Shown: positions 9,403 through 20,192, counted from the first letter of the stretch. The stretch: 64,000 nt of DNA from Nitrospirota bacterium (GCA_023475105.1 JAMCWJ010000087.1:1-64000), one strand, 5' to 3'. The notes: a model not told the origin generated them from the sequence alone. Numbers and translations: made by a program.

Positions 9403-10362
9403 TTAGTTCGCCGCCGCAAGTAAAATTCCTCCTGTCACCACAATATTGAGGAGCGAAAAGGGCAGCAGCACCTTCCACCCATACGCCATGAGCTGGTCAT
9501 ACCGGGGTCTCGGCAGGGACGCCCTGAGCAGGACGAAAAATGCGATCATGATGAATGTCTTGATCGTAAACCAGACGAGAGGCGGAAGCACGGGCCCAAG
9601 CCACCCTCCGAAAAAGAGCGTCACGGTCAATGCGGAAACGAGGGTTATACCAAGATACTCCCCGACGAAGAACATGCCGAATTTCATTCCCGAGTATTCC
9701 GAATGAAACCCTGCCACGAGCTCGCTTTCGGCCTCCGGCAGATCGAAAGGCAGCCGCCTGGTTTCCGCAACGCCGGCGATAAGAAAGACGACGAAACCGA
9801 TGCATTGAGGTATGCAGTACCACATTTCCCTCTGCGTCTCCACGATCTTGACAAGGTTGAAGGAGCCCGCCATCATCACCACCCCCATGAGGGAAAGCCC
9901 CATGAAAACTTCATAGCTCAGCATCTGGGCCGCAGCGCGGAGGCCGCCGAGAAGGGAGTACTTGCTGTCGGACGCCCATCCGGCAAATGCAACGCTGTAA
10001 ACCCCAAGGGAAGACATGGCAAGGAAGAAGAGCAGGCTGATATTGAGCTCCACGACTTCGACTCCCGGGGCAAAGGGGATCACCGCAAATGCGGCAAGGA
10101 CCGTAAGCACGATGATTGCGGGGGCGATAATGAATACCGCCTTGTCCGCAAACGGCGGTAGCCAGTCTTCCTTGGTCATGACCTTCACCATGTCGGCAAG
10201 CACCTGGAGCAACCCGAAAGGACCTACCCGGTTCGGTCCGTAACGGTCCTGCCAGAGGGCGAGGAGTCTTCGTTCCACCCATATGAGCCCCCCTGCGATG
10301 GTAAGGGTGACGACAAGGACGCCGACCACGATTATGAGTTTCCAGATGATCCCGTTCGTCAT
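9403..10362 (-). CDS. nuoH: NADH-quinone oxidoreductase subunit H
   Basis: The membrane subunit that forms much of the quinone-binding pocket and anchors the peripheral arm. The preferred start is the ATG at 10362, which overlaps the nuoG stop in ATGA and gives 319 residues. A start at 10386 would add eight polar residues. Family signatures are visible: [21 protein letters not shown] near the N-terminus, and [20 protein letters not shown], the conserved acidic loop near the quinone site. Confidence 0.96.
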   Translation of the reverse strand: MTNGIIWKLIIVVGVLVVTLTIAGGLIWVERRLLALWQDRYGPNRVGPFGLLQVLADMVKVMTKEDWLPPFADKAVFIIAPAIIVLTVLAAFAVIPFAPGVEVVELNISLLFFLAMSSLGVYSVAFAGWASDSKYSLLGGLRAAAQMLSYEVFMGLSLMGVVMMAGSFNLVKIVETQREMWYCIPQCIGFVVFLIAGVAETRRLPFDLPEAESELVAGFHSEYSGMKFGMFFVGEYLGITLVSALTVTLFFGGWLGPVLPPLVWFTIKTFIMIAFFVLLRASLPRPRYDQLMAYGWKVLLPFSLLNIVVTGGILLAAAN

Positions 10363-13082
10363 GTCGCCCTGCCTGTCTTCGCCCAAGCGGGAAAGACGAT
10401 GCCCCGCAGGCCCGGCAAGCCTGAAGGGAGGCCTGCGACGCCTTGCGGCAACGACGCCATAAGGGTAATGGGAAGACGGTATGTATTTCCCGAAATGACG
10501 ACCTCTCCCTCGTCGCCAGCGTTCATTCCGAGCCCCTCCGCATCAAAAGGGTTGAGCGCCAGATACGGGTGAGGTGCCATCCCCGCGATCCCGGGGGACA
10601 GGACACTCAGTTCCTCAGAGCCGAAGATGTGGTACAGGGGAACAATGAGCAGTTCGCCCTTTCGGGGTACAAAGGCGCCGGGCACCTCGTGAAAATACGG
10701 GACTTCCTTTCCTCCTGTGGGTTCGATCAGTCTCTTCCCCGGGTCGTCGCCCCGGAGCGGACCTCCCACTTCCTCCTGGAATTTGTTCACGGACTGGACG
10801 GAGTTCCAGCCCGGCGCCCAGAAGCGGGGTACGAGGGCCGAAGGTGGAATTCCCTCAAACCCCTCCATTGAGTATGCAAGAGGGGTATCGGCGTCGTCAG
10901 GGGGCTTCGGCTCATGCACGTCTATCTGTGCGTGCATCGCGGTGCGCCCGCTGTATCGATGGGGTTGCCTCGGGATCTTCTGCCCTGCTATGCGAAATCC
11001 CGCAGGAGGTGCGATCTCTGCGACGGCCTCGAACTGCTGCATCTCCCCGGCCATGGCAGCAACGACATCGTCAAAGGTTCTCCATTGAATGGGGCGCCGG
11101 GCAGCGTTCAGGGCGTCTCTCACCCATCGCCAGCTTTCCTGTATATCGCCCTCGGGAACGAAGACCTGGAAGCAGCGCTGGGCACGCCCTTCGTTGTTCA
11201 CAAAGGTCCCGTCCGATTCGGCAAAAGTACCCGCGGGAAGCACGATATCAGCCTTCCCGGTCGTCCTGCTGAAAAGGTGATCTATCACGATGACGTGCCC
11301 GCACCCTTCGAGGAACCGCTCAACCCTGGAGATGTCCTCCCTGAGGAAAAGGTCGTTTTCAAGGATGATGATTGCATCGAGCTTTCCTTTTTCGGCAAGA
11401 GCAAAGGCCTTCCCGATGTCTGATACGTAGCCGTCCCCAAGGTCCGCCAGCAGACCCAGTCCAAGGCTGTTGCACTCGTCAGTCGTAAAGCACAAGGCGG
11501 CATCATGGCCGGTCTTACAAAGGGCCCATGCGACGTTTCCCGCCGCACGGAGCAACGAATCACTCGTGCCGCTCATGCCCGAGACGACGAGCGGCCGTCT
11601 TGCACCTTTCAGGAAGAGCGCGATGCGCCGCGCAAGCAGGAGTGCTTCTTCTTTCAGGTCGGGAACCGGCGGAGCCGCCGGATCGAGTTCATGGGCCACG
11701 GCAAAACCAAGGCGCGCTATATCCTCGCCTGCCGCATGGTATGTCTCCGTGGCGACGTCATCGAGCTTTGTAGCGTGCGGTGCGGCGATAAAAAAAGGTC
11801 CCTTTTCTCCCTGAATAACCTCACGAACTGCGGTGTCGTCCCACAGAGGTATCTTCAGTTTCGCGACATCCTGCATCGGCCTTTGCCTCGCGGCCTGCCT
11901 AAGGGCAAGGGCAAGCATCGGCGCCGTATTCGCGACATCCTCGCCGAGGATAAAGACAGCGTCTGAGGAAGCGACGTCCTTCATGGAAGGGGTCCGCGCA
12001 GGTCCGCTTTTCAGGATCCCTATCATCGTCGCCATAAGCCGACGCCTTGTCTCGTCGAAAACGAAAAAACGATCCGGGCCCACGAGCGCCCTGAGTGCAA
12101 AGTTCGCTTCGAGGGAGGCCCGTGCAGAGCCTATGCCGATCACGTTGGCGCCGAAATAGAGAATATGGGAGAGACGTTCGATCACGTCGCCTTTCGTCGC
12201 AGGTTCGAGTGCACCGGTTTCGTTGTTCTTCATCAACGGCGTGCGGACGCGCTGTCCACTGTTCACGAATTCATAGCCGAACCTGCCGCGGTCGCAGAGG
12301 AAGTAGCCGTTCACTTCTCCGTTATACCTGTTCAGGATCCTTCGAAGGGCGCCGTAGCGTTCACCCGGGATGGTGTTACACCCCAGTCCGCAGTGCACGC
12401 AGACGGAGGGCGCTGTCTGGAGGTCCCATTTCCTCGTGTAATGCCGCTTCAGGGCTTTGTCCGTAAAAACACCTGTCGGGCATATCTCTATCAGGTTCCC
12501 GCTGAACTCGCTTTCGAGCACGCCGTCCCTGTGTCTGCCGAAATAGACTGCGTGATGGCAGGCAAAGACATTGAAGTCGCGTCCCTGCGCATAGTCACAA
12601 TAGAAACGCACGCACCGATAACACTGGATACACCTGTTCATCTCATGGTTTATGAAAGGGCCGAGGTCCTGGTTTCTGTGGGTCCGCTTCGGGAAGCGCG
12701 TCCTCCGGTAGTTGTGACCCGTCATCACCGTCATGTCCTGGAGATGGCACTCCCCTCCTTCATCGCAGACGGGACAGTCATGGGGATGGCTGAGCATGAG
12801 CCATTCGATGACGCTCGCGCGGAACTCCATCGCCTCGGGGTCGTCAATCGAAATGCGCGTGCCTTCTGCCGCAGGGGTCATGCAAGACATCACGATCTTC
12901 CCTTTTGTGTCCTTTTCGTCCCTGAACTGCTTTACCGCGCACTGGCGGCAGGCGCCGACCGAATGCATCGCAGGATGCCAACAGAAGTAGGGAAGATCAA
13001 AGCCGAGAGAAAGGCAGGCGTGGAGGAGGTTCTGGCCATCCTTCACTACATAGGGTTTGTTGTCTATGTATATTGTCGCCAT
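10359..13082 (-). CDS. nuoG: NADH-quinone oxidoreductase subunit G
   Basis: The large peripheral-arm iron-sulfur subunit, 907 residues. The N-terminal 2Fe-2S domain has C34, C45, C48 and C67. It is followed by the His-Cys 4Fe-4S region ([18 protein letters not shown]) and the ferredoxin-like [14 protein letters not shown]. The rest is a molybdopterin-oxidoreductase fold domain that has lost the cofactor in this family. The C-terminal 150 residues resemble the molydopterin-dinucleotide-binding domain. A 117-bp pyrimidine-rich gap (plus strand) separates it from nuoF, unusual within this tightly packed operon. Confidence 0.95.
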   Translation of the reverse strand: MATIYIDNKPYVVKDGQNLLHACLSLGFDLPYFCWHPAMHSVGACRQCAVKQFRDEKDTKGKIVMSCMTPAAEGTRISIDDPEAMEFRASVIEWLMLSHPHDCPVCDEGGECHLQDMTVMTGHNYRRTRFPKRTHRNQDLGPFINHEMNRCIQCYRCVRFYCDYAQGRDFNVFACHHAVYFGRHRDGVLESEFSGNLIEICPTGVFTDKALKRHYTRKWDLQTAPSVCVHCGLGCNTIPGERYGALRRILNRYNGEVNGYFLCDRGRFGYEFVNSGQRVRTPLMKNNETGALEPATKGDVIERLSHILYFGANVIGIGSARASLEANFALRALVGPDRFFVFDETRRRLMATMIGILKSGPARTPSMKDVASSDAVFILGEDVANTAPMLALALRQAARQRPMQDVAKLKIPLWDDTAVREVIQGEKGPFFIAAPHATKLDDVATETYHAAGEDIARLGFAVAHELDPAAPPVPDLKEEALLLARRIALFLKGARRPLVVSGMSGTSDSLLRAAGNVAWALCKTGHDAALCFTTDECNSLGLGLLADLGDGYVSDIGKAFALAEKGKLDAIIILENDLFLREDISRVERFLEGCGHVIVIDHLFSRTTGKADIVLPAGTFAESDGTFVNNEGRAQRCFQVFVPEGDIQESWRWVRDALNAARRPIQWRTFDDVVAAMAGEMQQFEAVAEIAPPAGFRIAGQKIPRQPHRYSGRTAMHAQIDVHEPKPPDDADTPLAYSMEGFEGIPPSALVPRFWAPGWNSVQSVNKFQEEVGGPLRGDDPGKRLIEPTGGKEVPYFHEVPGAFVPRKGELLIVPLYHIFGSEELSVLSPGIAGMAPHPYLALNPFDAEGLGMNAGDEGEVVISGNTYRLPITLMASLPQGVAGLPSGLPGLRGIVFPAWAKTGRAT

Positions 13083-13199
13083 CCTTTTTTCTCACCATGA
13101 GAATTCATCTGTTCGCCTGTTCTCATCTGTTTATTTATTTGTTCTTTCATTCACCTTCTCACCTTTTCACTAATTTGCCTTTTGGTTCTTTTTCTCGTG

Positions 13200-14477
13200 C
13201 TACCTCCACGGGCATCCTTTCTCCTTGATATGACGCTCAAAATCTTCCCTGAAGTATTTCAGTGCGCTCTGAAGGGGCTCCACGGCACCCGGAGCGAGCG
13301 CGCAGAATGTATGTCCGGGAGCGAGGAGCCTGCACTGCCCCTCAAGGATATCGAGGTCCTCCCCCGCCCCTTCCCCTTTTTCGATGGCATCGATGATCTG
13401 GACGACCCAGCGCAGCCCCTCGCGGCACGGGGTACACCATCCGCAGGACTCCCTCGCAAAAAAGGTCTCAAGACTGAGGACCATACCAACAGGGCAGGTC
13501 TTGTCATCGAGAACAATCATGGTGCCCGTCCCCAGCCTGCTGCCTGCTTTCGGGAGCGAATCGAAATCCATCCTCACGTCGAGGTGCTCCTCAAGAAGGA
13601 ACTCCGTAGAGGCACCGCCCGGGATTACTCCCCTGAACCCGTATCCGTTCCTCATGCCGCCTGCATGCAGGTCGATGATTTCACGCGCGGGGGTGCCCAT
13701 CGGCAGTTCCCAGAGACCAGGCCTCTTCACCCTTCCACTCACCCCGTATATCTTTGTGCCCCCGCAGTCGGTATGGCTGAGGCTTTTAAACCATTCCGCT
13801 CCGCGGTCGACGATGTGAGGTACGTTAGAGAGCGTCTCGACGTTGTTTACAATCGTAGGTTTTCCCCAGAGACCGCTCGTCTGGGGGTGAGGGGGTTTTG
13901 CCCTGGGTATGGCCCTCTTGCCCTCGAGGGCATTCAGGAGCGCCGTCTCCTCACCGCATATGTAACGCCCCGCGCTCAAGTGAAGACGGAGGTCGAGGCT
14001 GTAGTCCGACCCGAGAATACGCCTGCCGAGATATCCCTTTGCATAGGCTTCCGCAATCGCCTGTCCCAGGCGTTTTGCAGCGAGCGTATACTCAGCCCTC
14101 AGAAAGATGTAGGCTAAGTCTGCTTCCAGGGCATAGCCGCTTACGATCATGCCTTCGATGAGCTGATGCGGATTGCCTTCGAGGAGGAGACGGTCCTTGA
14201 ACGTGCCCGGCTCCATCTCATCGGCATTACAAACAAGGTATTTCGGATGTCGCGCAGCGTCCCCCATGGGTATAAAGCTCCATTTGATTCCCGTAGGGAA
14301 GCCTGCCCCACCCCGACCGCGAAGGTCCGCGTTCTTCACGGCAGCGGTTATCTCCTGGGGCGACATGCCCCCCAGGGCTTTACGCGTCGCCTGGTAGCCG
14401 CCGAGTTTCTCGTACTCCTCGATTCCGACGGGCTGTCCGTCGGACCTGATGTTTTCCGTAAGGGGCCGCTCCATCAC
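13200..14477 (-). CDS. nuoF: NADH-quinone oxidoreductase subunit F
   Basis: The NADH- and FMN-binding subunit, 425 residues. The glycine-rich NADH/FMN region (LRGRGGAGFPTGIKW), the FMN-site segment CNADEMEPGTFKDR and the N3 4Fe-4S motif SCGWCTPCREG are all intact. This is where NADH electrons enter the complex. The start overlaps the nuoE stop by 4 bp. Full family length. Confidence 0.97.
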   Translation of the reverse strand: MMERPLTENIRSDGQPVGIEEYEKLGGYQATRKALGGMSPQEITAAVKNADLRGRGGAGFPTGIKWSFIPMGDAARHPKYLVCNADEMEPGTFKDRLLLEGNPHQLIEGMIVSGYALEADLAYIFLRAEYTLAAKRLGQAIAEAYAKGYLGRRILGSDYSLDLRLHLSAGRYICGEETALLNALEGKRAIPRAKPPHPQTSGLWGKPTIVNNVETLSNVPHIVDRGAEWFKSLSHTDCGGTKIYGVSGRVKRPGLWELPMGTPAREIIDLHAGGMRNGYGFRGVIPGGASTEFLLEEHLDVRMDFDSLPKAGSRLGTGTMIVLDDKTCPVGMVLSLETFFARESCGWCTPCREGLRWVVQIIDAIEKGEGAGEDLDILEGQCRLLAPGHTFCALAPGAVEPLQSALKYFREDFERHIKEKGCPWR

Positions 14478-14947
14478 ATATTCCCTCTGCGGTATGCTTC
14501 GAGTATTCCGTCTATTTTCTCCGTTGTCAGGTTTGTATAGAGGACTTCATCCACCATCATAACCGGAGCGCGGTCGCACGCCCCGAGGCACGCTACGGGC
14601 AGGAGGGTGAACATACCGTCGGTGCTCGTCCCCCCCATGCCGATACCGAGGCGCTCGCTAAGATGCTCGCGCATACTTTCATACTCCATCACCCAGCAGC
14701 TTACGGAATCGCAGATCAGGATCACGTGCCTGCCCACAGGCTTTCTGAAGACAAGGCTGTAGAATGTCGCCACGGCGTCAAGCTCGTCAGGCGTCATGTC
14801 AAGGGTCGCTGCAAGCTCATCCAGGTCATCCGGCACCCAGCCCCGGCGCTTCTGCACAATCTTCAGCACCTCGACCGAAGCAGCTCGTTTCCGTTCGCTC
14901 TTTGCGATCTCCTCCTCGATCTCCCTTCTCTCTCCTTCAGTCAGCAT
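14474..14947 (-). CDS. nuoE: NADH-quinone oxidoreductase subunit E
   Basis: The thioredoxin-fold subunit carrying the 2Fe-2S cluster N1a, 157 residues. The four ligands are C79, C84, C120 and C124 (CDSVSC and CLGAC). It precedes and overlaps nuoF, with which it forms the NADH-dehydrogenase module together with NuoG. A 65-bp spacer rich in AAAAGG-like purine runs (minus strand) separates it from nuoCD. Confidence 0.97.
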   Translation of the reverse strand: MLTEGERREIEEEIAKSERKRAASVEVLKIVQKRRGWVPDDLDELAATLDMTPDELDAVATFYSLVFRKPVGRHVILICDSVSCWVMEYESMREHLSERLGIGMGGTSTDGMFTLLPVACLGACDRAPVMMVDEVLYTNLTTEKIDGILEAYRRGNM

Positions 14948-15012
14948 AGTCCTCTCGACGAAAGCCTGCGGCTTCTTTTCCTTTTAACCTTTTCCCCTTT
15001 TGCCTTTTCCCG

Positions 15013-16758
15013 TCACCGGTCCACATCCGCCAGGACGTAATCGATGCTCCCTATTATCGCCAGCAGGTCGGGGACCATGAAGCCCCTGCTGATAAAAGGG
15101 ACCATCTGGAGGTGGGCGAAGGAGGGCGTGCGGATGCGCACGCGATAGGGCACGGCGCTGCCGTCGCTGATCAGGTAGTAGCTGTTGTTGCCCTTTGCCG
15201 CTTCCGTGCCAAACACGGCCTCGCCCGCAGGTATGACCGGTCCCCAGCTTACGTTCAGAAAATGCGTGATGAGTGTCTCGATGTCGTACATCGTTCTTTC
15301 CTTCAACGGAGGAGTCGTCAGGTGATGGTACGATTTGTATGAGCCCGCGGGCATGTTGTTCAGACACTGTTCGATGATCCGAAGGCTCTGTCGCATCTCT
15401 TCCATGCGTACCGCGCACCTGTCGTAGCAGTCACCGTTTTGCGCGGTCGGAATATCGAATTCGAACTGGTCGTATCCCCCATAGGGTCTCTTCTTCCGGA
15501 AGTCCCATTCGAACCCGCAGGCGCGCAGGCCCGGACCGGTCACACCCCAGTCCATCGCGTCATCAAACGTGAACGCGCCGATGCTTTTCGTGCGTGCCTT
15601 GAAGATCCTGTTCTTCATCACCATTCTCTCATACTCCCCGAGCCTCGGAGGCATGTATTTCAGGAAGTCGCGGATCATTCCGTCCCAGCCCTTCGGAAGG
15701 TCTTGTGCCACACCGCCGATCCGGAACCACTCCGGATGCATTCTTCCGCCGCATATCGCCTCGACAATCGAAAAAGCCTTTTCCCTGTCGTTGAAGGTGA
15801 AAAAAACCGGGGAAAGGGCCCCTACGTCCTGGGCAAAAGTCCCGAAAAACACCAGGTGGCTGATGATCCTGAACAATTCAGCCATCATGATGCGGATCAC
15901 CTTTGCCCTGTCGGGGACCTCGATCCCCCCCAGTTTTTCGACAGCCAGCACATAGGGGAAATTGTTCGTTACTCCGGACATATAGTCGATACGATCGGTA
16001 TAGGGAATGAAGGTGTGCCAGGATTGCCTCTCCCCCATCTTTTCTGCGGCGCGGTGATGGTAGCCGATGTCGAGCACCGCATCTACGATCTCTTCACCGT
16101 CCAGTTCAAGGATGACGCGCAGTAACCCATGGGTACCGGGATGCTGGGGCCCGAGATTCAGGAACATAAGATCCGTATCCTCGCGGCTCCTTTTCATGCC
16201 CCACTCCTCGGGCCGGAACTGGAGCGCCATCTGCTCCCTCACTTCCTTCTCTTCCGGGAGCTGGTACGGCCCCATCTCGGTTGCCCGGGCAGGGTGATCT
16301 TTCCTGAGGGGATGGCCTTCCCACGTGGGAGGCATGAGGATCCGTCTGAGATGAGGATGGCCCTCAAAGGCAATGCCGAACATGTCCCATACCTCCCGCT
16401 CGTACCAGTTGGCGTTGGGCCAGATCGTTGTCGTGGTAGGCAGAGAGAGGGCCCTTTCCCTCAGGGCGACTTTGATGCGCAGATCTTCATTGCGCGCGTA
16501 GGAAAGAAGGTGATACACGACGGTAAAATCGCTCTCCGGCTGTCCCTCCCGGCGGGACCGTACACGCTCGTCTATCGCGGTGAGATCGTAGAGTGTGCGA
16601 TAGGGCTCTTCCGTTTCCGTCTTCAGGTATGCAAGGATTTCGCAAAGACTCTCTCGCGGGACCCAGAGGGTCGGCACCCCGTCGCACGTCGTCTGCACGC
16701 TCACTGTTTCCTCCCCGAACCTGCCTTTCAGTTCTTCCGTTATTGCCCGTCCGCTCAT
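15013..16758 (-). CDS. nuoCD: NADH-quinone oxidoreductase fused subunit C/D
   Basis: A fusion of NuoC (residues about 1-180) and NuoD (about 195-581). The C part has the conserved [19 protein letters not shown] segment. The D part has [12 protein letters not shown] and the quinone-site region, and ends with the typical [12 protein letters not shown]. The preferred start is the ATG at 16758, 8 bp after the nuoB stop, with a GAGG upstream at long spacing. A TTG at 16768-16770 overlapping the nuoB stop is an alternative that adds four residues. The fused form is known from several bacterial groups. Confidence 0.95.
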   Translation of the reverse strand: MSGRAITEELKGRFGEETVSVQTTCDGVPTLWVPRESLCEILAYLKTETEEPYRTLYDLTAIDERVRSRREGQPESDFTVVYHLLSYARNEDLRIKVALRERALSLPTTTTIWPNANWYEREVWDMFGIAFEGHPHLRRILMPPTWEGHPLRKDHPARATEMGPYQLPEEKEVREQMALQFRPEEWGMKRSREDTDLMFLNLGPQHPGTHGLLRVILELDGEEIVDAVLDIGYHHRAAEKMGERQSWHTFIPYTDRIDYMSGVTNNFPYVLAVEKLGGIEVPDRAKVIRIMMAELFRIISHLVFFGTFAQDVGALSPVFFTFNDREKAFSIVEAICGGRMHPEWFRIGGVAQDLPKGWDGMIRDFLKYMPPRLGEYERMVMKNRIFKARTKSIGAFTFDDAMDWGVTGPGLRACGFEWDFRKKRPYGGYDQFEFDIPTAQNGDCYDRCAVRMEEMRQSLRIIEQCLNNMPAGSYKSYHHLTTPPLKERTMYDIETLITHFLNVSWGPVIPAGEAVFGTEAAKGNNSYYLISDGSAVPYRVRIRTPSFAHLQMVPFISRGFMVPDLLAIIGSIDYVLADVDR

Positions 16759-16766
16759 CGGATAAA

Positions 16767-17402
16767 TCAAACCTCGTCCGGGGAAGGTAGAAGCGTGGCC
16801 TTCGCCCTCCCGTCCATTTTCAGGTCACGCATCGAGGGCCTTTCGGGTTTCAGTACGCCCTGGGGACCCATCACCCAGCTGAGGGGACGTTTCTCCTGCC
16901 CCACCGCTTCCCGCAACAGGAGGAGCCCTTCGACAAAGGCGTCCGGCCTGGGCGGGCAGCCGGGCACGTATACGTCGACGGGAAGAAATTTATCGACACC
17001 CTGGACGACGCTGTAGATGTCATACATGCCGCCCGAATTGGCGCACGAGCCCATCGAGATCACCCATCTCGGCTCCATCATCTGGTCGTAGAGCCTCTTG
17101 ATCACGGGGGCCATCTTGATGAATACTGTGCCGGCTATCACCATCAGATCCGCTTCGCGGGGAGTACCCCTGACAACCTCGGCCCCGAAACGCGCAATGT
17201 CATACTTGCTTGTGATGCTCGTTGCCATCTCTACAAAACAGCACGAAAGGCCGAAGTTGAAGGGCCAGATCGAGTTCTTGCGGCTCCATGCCACAAGGTC
17301 TTCGATCTGCGCAAGCAGCACGCTCCTGCCGACCGCCTCTTCTGCGGAGCCTGCGCCGGGCGCGATCGAAGGAGAATGCCTCCGGTTCTCCGGCTCTTTC
17401 AC
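16767..17402 (-). CDS. nuoB: NADH-quinone oxidoreductase subunit B
   Basis: The peripheral-arm subunit that carries cluster N2, the donor to quinone, 211 residues. The four ligands C54, C55, C120 and C149 are present ([26 protein letters not shown]). It has about 25 extra N-terminal residues, and its start is GTG at 17402. Its ribosome site (AGGAGGAAC) sits in the second copy of a 15-bp tandem duplication, the first copy of which ends nuoA. Confidence 0.96.
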   Translation of the reverse strand: MKEPENRRHSPSIAPGAGSAEEAVGRSVLLAQIEDLVAWSRKNSIWPFNFGLSCCFVEMATSITSKYDIARFGAEVVRGTPREADLMVIAGTVFIKMAPVIKRLYDQMMEPRWVISMGSCANSGGMYDIYSVVQGVDKFLPVDVYVPGCPPRPDAFVEGLLLLREAVGQEKRPLSWVMGPQGVLKPERPSMRDLKMDGRAKATLLPSPDEV

Positions 17403-17432
17403 TTAATAGTTCCTCCTTTAATAGTTCCTCCT
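17403..17432 (-). repeat. 15-bp tandem duplication carrying a ribosome binding site
   Basis: The plus-strand unit TTAATAGTTCCTCCT occurs twice without interruption (17403-17417 and 17418-17432). On the coding strand the upstream copy encodes the last codons and stop of nuoA. The downstream copy supplies AGGAGG for the GTG start of nuoB. Confidence 0.9.
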
Positions 17433-17837
17433 TTCCGACATCCCTTTGTTCCGTGCAGAGGTTCCCCATTCCAGTGCGCCGAGACGCCACAGATAAAGCA
17501 GCGCAGCCACGAGGACCCCGATAAACACAAGAATCTCGATATACCCGGCCCAGCCGGCCTCCCTCACTGCCACCGCCCAGGCAAAGATAAAGACGGCTTC
17601 CAGGTCGAAGATCACAAAGAACATGGCGATGAGGTAGAACTTGACATCGAAGCGCACGTGCGCGGCCCCCGTGGTCACCATCCCCGATTCATAGGGCTCG
17701 CCCATGGCCCTCCCCGTGTGACGCTGCCCAAGAACGTAGGAGAGCCCGATCATCCCGGCCACTATTATCAAGGCAATGAGTAAATATATCCCCAGAGGCC
17801 AGAGCTCAATCGTCTGCACAGTATTCATATCCGGCAT
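17418..17837 (-). CDS. nuoA: NADH-quinone oxidoreductase subunit A
   Basis: A small membrane subunit of complex I, 139 residues with three hydrophobic helices. The family's acidic segment (PYESGMVTTGAAHVRFDVKF) and the FVIFDLEAVFIFAWA helix with its conserved Asp and Glu are visible. The start ATG at 17837 has a strong GGGGAGGTGAA ribosome site. It lies 31 bp after the cytochrome b-c gene, so the bc complex and complex I genes are probably co-transcribed. Confidence 0.96.
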   Translation of the reverse strand: MPDMNTVQTIELWPLGIYLLIALIIVAGMIGLSYVLGQRHTGRAMGEPYESGMVTTGAAHVRFDVKFYLIAMFFVIFDLEAVFIFAWAVAVREAGWAGYIEILVFIGVLVAALLYLWRLGALEWGTSARNKGMSERRNY

Positions 17838-17868
17838 TTCACCTCCCCAAAGATGAAGGCCTTCTCCG

Positions 17869-19626
17869 TCATTCCTCGTGACTGTCCGCTTTCCTTGATC
17901 TCTTGCTCCGGAGTCCGCCGAGCAAAAGGAGCGTCAGAATGTAAACGATTCCCACGAGAAGAAGGAAACTCTTCGGCTGCATGCCGGGATGCACGAGTTG
18001 AGCACGGTTCACGCCGTTCAGTTTCAGAATATACGCCTCCAGGTTTGCGATCTTCTGTTGGGTCAGGGAACGCGAATCTCCCCACGCGGGCATACGGAGA
18101 GCGGGGTGCGGCCCTTCCGGCACTGACCCGTGCTGGATTATCTTGTCTATATTCCCGGCAAAGATCTTCGGGTCCTTATCGTACAACTTCCGATCGATCG
18201 GGTTGAGAGGGGGCACAGTCCCGTCCTCCGATCCCGGATTCGGCACGCCGTCTTTCCCTCCGGGGCCGTGACAGGAGACACATTCTTCCTCGTATAAATC
18301 TGCGCCGTTCTCGGCGCTGCCTATGATAAATGCAGCCCTGCCGGTCGTCTCTTCGAGGGCCTTTTCTTCGGAAGGCAGGCTTTGCGAACCCGGAGGGGCG
18401 CCCCTCTGTCCTGCCTTCCCGGCCCGGTCTGCTTCGCCTCCCCGACCATGTTCCTGAGGTTTTCTTGCATTGCTGGTGTGAGGCACAACTCCGGTCGGGA
18501 CCGGAGCACCCTGCGCGACACTCATAAGATAGGAAGAAGATTGTCGGGGAGGGGATCCCGGAGCAATCACCGGCATCTGGGCCAGGCCGGGGCTCAGATA
18601 GCCGATAATGCTCAGTACCGCGAGCACGCCCACGTAAGCAGCGAGGCATGCCATCGCAATAGGGCGCCTGAAGGGGTTTCTCTCGGGGTATCTGTCGATG
18701 ACCGGGACAGCGAGCAGAAGGATGATGAATGCCGCGGGCACCCCTGCGGCGCCGATCGGCTCCCAGGGTCCCTTGAAGTATTTGAGGGCTTGATACAGGA
18801 AGAGAAAGTTCCATTCGGGCTTCGGTATATAGGAAGTGTTCAACGTATCTGCGGCGCCGGTAAAAGAGACGGGAAAGAATACGGAAAGCGTTATCAGTCC
18901 GAGAAATACGACCGTCGCGGTGACGAGATCCTTGAATGCCTGGTCGGGCCAGAACGGGCCGGTCCGCTTTCTCTTTTCCTCGACCCACGGGCCGCCGACT
19001 CCTGAGGTCCGGAATGCCGCTATGTGCGCGCCGATCAGAAGCGCCAGAAGCGGAGCAAAAACCCAGATATGGAAGGCGAAAAACCGGGAAAGGGCCAGCT
19101 GTCCCATGGTTTCGCCTCCCCGGAGGATGATCTTCTGGATGCCTCCGATCAGCGGCACCTCTCCGGCGATGCTGCTGCCGACCTCACCGGCCCAATAGCC
19201 TGCCTGATCCCATATCAGGGGCGCACCGGTGAAACTCATCGCCATCGTGATAAAGATCAGGGCGACGCCGATGAACCACGTCAGGGGCGTCTTCTTGTAG
19301 GCCCCCCATATATACACACGTAACATGTGCAGGACCACCACCAACACCATAGCCTGTGCGCCCCAGTAGTGCATATTGTGGACGAGCCAGCCGAAGGGCA
19401 CCTCGGTCCGCAGATAACTCACACTGTCATACGCATGGTCCGTGGTGGGGACATAATAAAAGAGCTGGAGGATTCCCGAGGCTATCTGAAGGGTAAAAAT
19501 CATGAGCACCGAACTGCCGAGTGTGTAGGCAAAGCTCGCGCCGCCGGGGATCTCTTCTTTCAAGAGGAGGTCTCTGAGCGGGTAAAACGGCCACCTGTCC
19601 GCAAACCATTTCCATAAGCCCCGCAT
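17869..19626 (-). CDS. Cytochrome b with fused C-terminal c-type heme domain
   Basis: 585 residues from the ATG at 19626; the longer open frame upstream lies inside the Rieske gene. Residues about 1-215 form the four-helix cytochrome b core, with heme-ligand candidates H86, H100, H186 and H201. These positions are almost the same as in cytochrome b6. The subunit IV-like part follows, with a quinone-site PEWN motif (KPEWNFLFLYQ). Residues from about 449 form a monoheme cytochrome c domain (CVSCH at 449-453, axial Met candidate M512 in MPAW). A last transmembrane helix (about 553-572) and a basic cytoplasmic tail end the protein. It oxidises menaquinol and passes electrons to heme c with the Rieske partner. 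A low-complexity linker joins the b and c parts. Confidence 0.93.
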   Translation of the reverse strand: MRGLWKWFADRWPFYPLRDLLLKEEIPGGASFAYTLGSSVLMIFTLQIASGILQLFYYVPTTDHAYDSVSYLRTEVPFGWLVHNMHYWGAQAMVLVVVLHMLRVYIWGAYKKTPLTWFIGVALIFITMAMSFTGAPLIWDQAGYWAGEVGSSIAGEVPLIGGIQKIILRGGETMGQLALSRFFAFHIWVFAPLLALLIGAHIAAFRTSGVGGPWVEEKRKRTGPFWPDQAFKDLVTATVVFLGLITLSVFFPVSFTGAADTLNTSYIPKPEWNFLFLYQALKYFKGPWEPIGAAGVPAAFIILLLAVPVIDRYPERNPFRRPIAMACLAAYVGVLAVLSIIGYLSPGLAQMPVIAPGSPPRQSSSYLMSVAQGAPVPTGVVPHTSNARKPQEHGRGGEADRAGKAGQRGAPPGSQSLPSEEKALEETTGRAAFIIGSAENGADLYEEECVSCHGPGGKDGVPNPGSEDGTVPPLNPIDRKLYDKDPKIFAGNIDKIIQHGSVPEGPHPALRMPAWGDSRSLTQQKIANLEAYILKLNGVNRAQLVHPGMQPKSFLLLVGIVYILTLLLLGGLRSKRSRKADSHEE

Positions 19627-19634
19627 GTGCCCTC

Positions 19635-20192
19635 CTATGCGCGCACCTTTTCCGATACACCGACTTTGAAGCGCTCCCATTCGACGAAGAGTTTCCCCTT
19701 TTCGAGCTTGTGAGGAAGGGTGTCGAGGGGCCGCGGCGCAGGGCCTCCGATCACCTTGCCGGTAATCGTGAAGACACTCCCGTGGCAGGGACACTCGAAA
19801 TGTCCCGCCTGGGGGTTCCATTTATAATGACATCCGAGATGCGTACAGATCGGCGAAAAGACAGTCACCTCCGCCGGCGAATGTTTCACGACCCAGACCG
19901 AATGGATGACTTCTTCGTGGCGGTACGCATCTCCCGAACGCATCGCAAAATTCATGTCCTGCGGCTCTCCTATCGGCAGCGAGCCGATATCGCCCACTTC
20001 CGTATAGGAAAGCTTCTGCAACGGCGCAGGATTTATTATCGCCCTCAGAAAGGGGATTCCCAGAATCAGACCGTTGAGGAAGGCGGTGACCCCGATGACG
20101 ACCTTGAAAAACTTCCTCCTCGTGACGGAATCATCTTCCCTTTCCCGTCCTGTTTCGTCTCTGTTTCCATGCGCCGGCACGGTATCGCTCAT
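19635..20192 (-). CDS. Rieske iron-sulfur protein of a cytochrome bc complex
   Basis: 185 residues. An N-terminal TRRKFFK twin-arginine-like motif precedes one transmembrane helix (about 31-52). The Rieske ligands are intact: C116-T-H118-L-G-C121 and C134-P-C136-H137. It delivers electrons from quinol to cytochrome c in the membrane complex whose b subunit is the next gene, 8 bp downstream. The ATG at 20192 has a GGGAGG ribosome site. It is first in the bc-nuo operon. Confidence 0.95.
   Translation of the reverse strand: MSDTVPAHGNRDETGREREDDSVTRRKFFKVVIGVTAFLNGLILGIPFLRAIINPAPLQKLSYTEVGDIGSLPIGEPQDMNFAMRSGDAYRHEEVIHSVWVVKHSPAEVTVFSPICTHLGCHYKWNPQAGHFECPCHGSVFTITGKVIGGPAPRPLDTLPHKLEKGKLFVEWERFKVGVSEKVRA

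Noticed and set aside
13083-15012. Pyrimidine-rich spacers within the nuo operon (13083-13199 and 14948-15012) as regulatory elements.
   Set aside because: They are simple AAAAGG-type low-complexity runs without hairpins or promoter boxes. No function can be argued.
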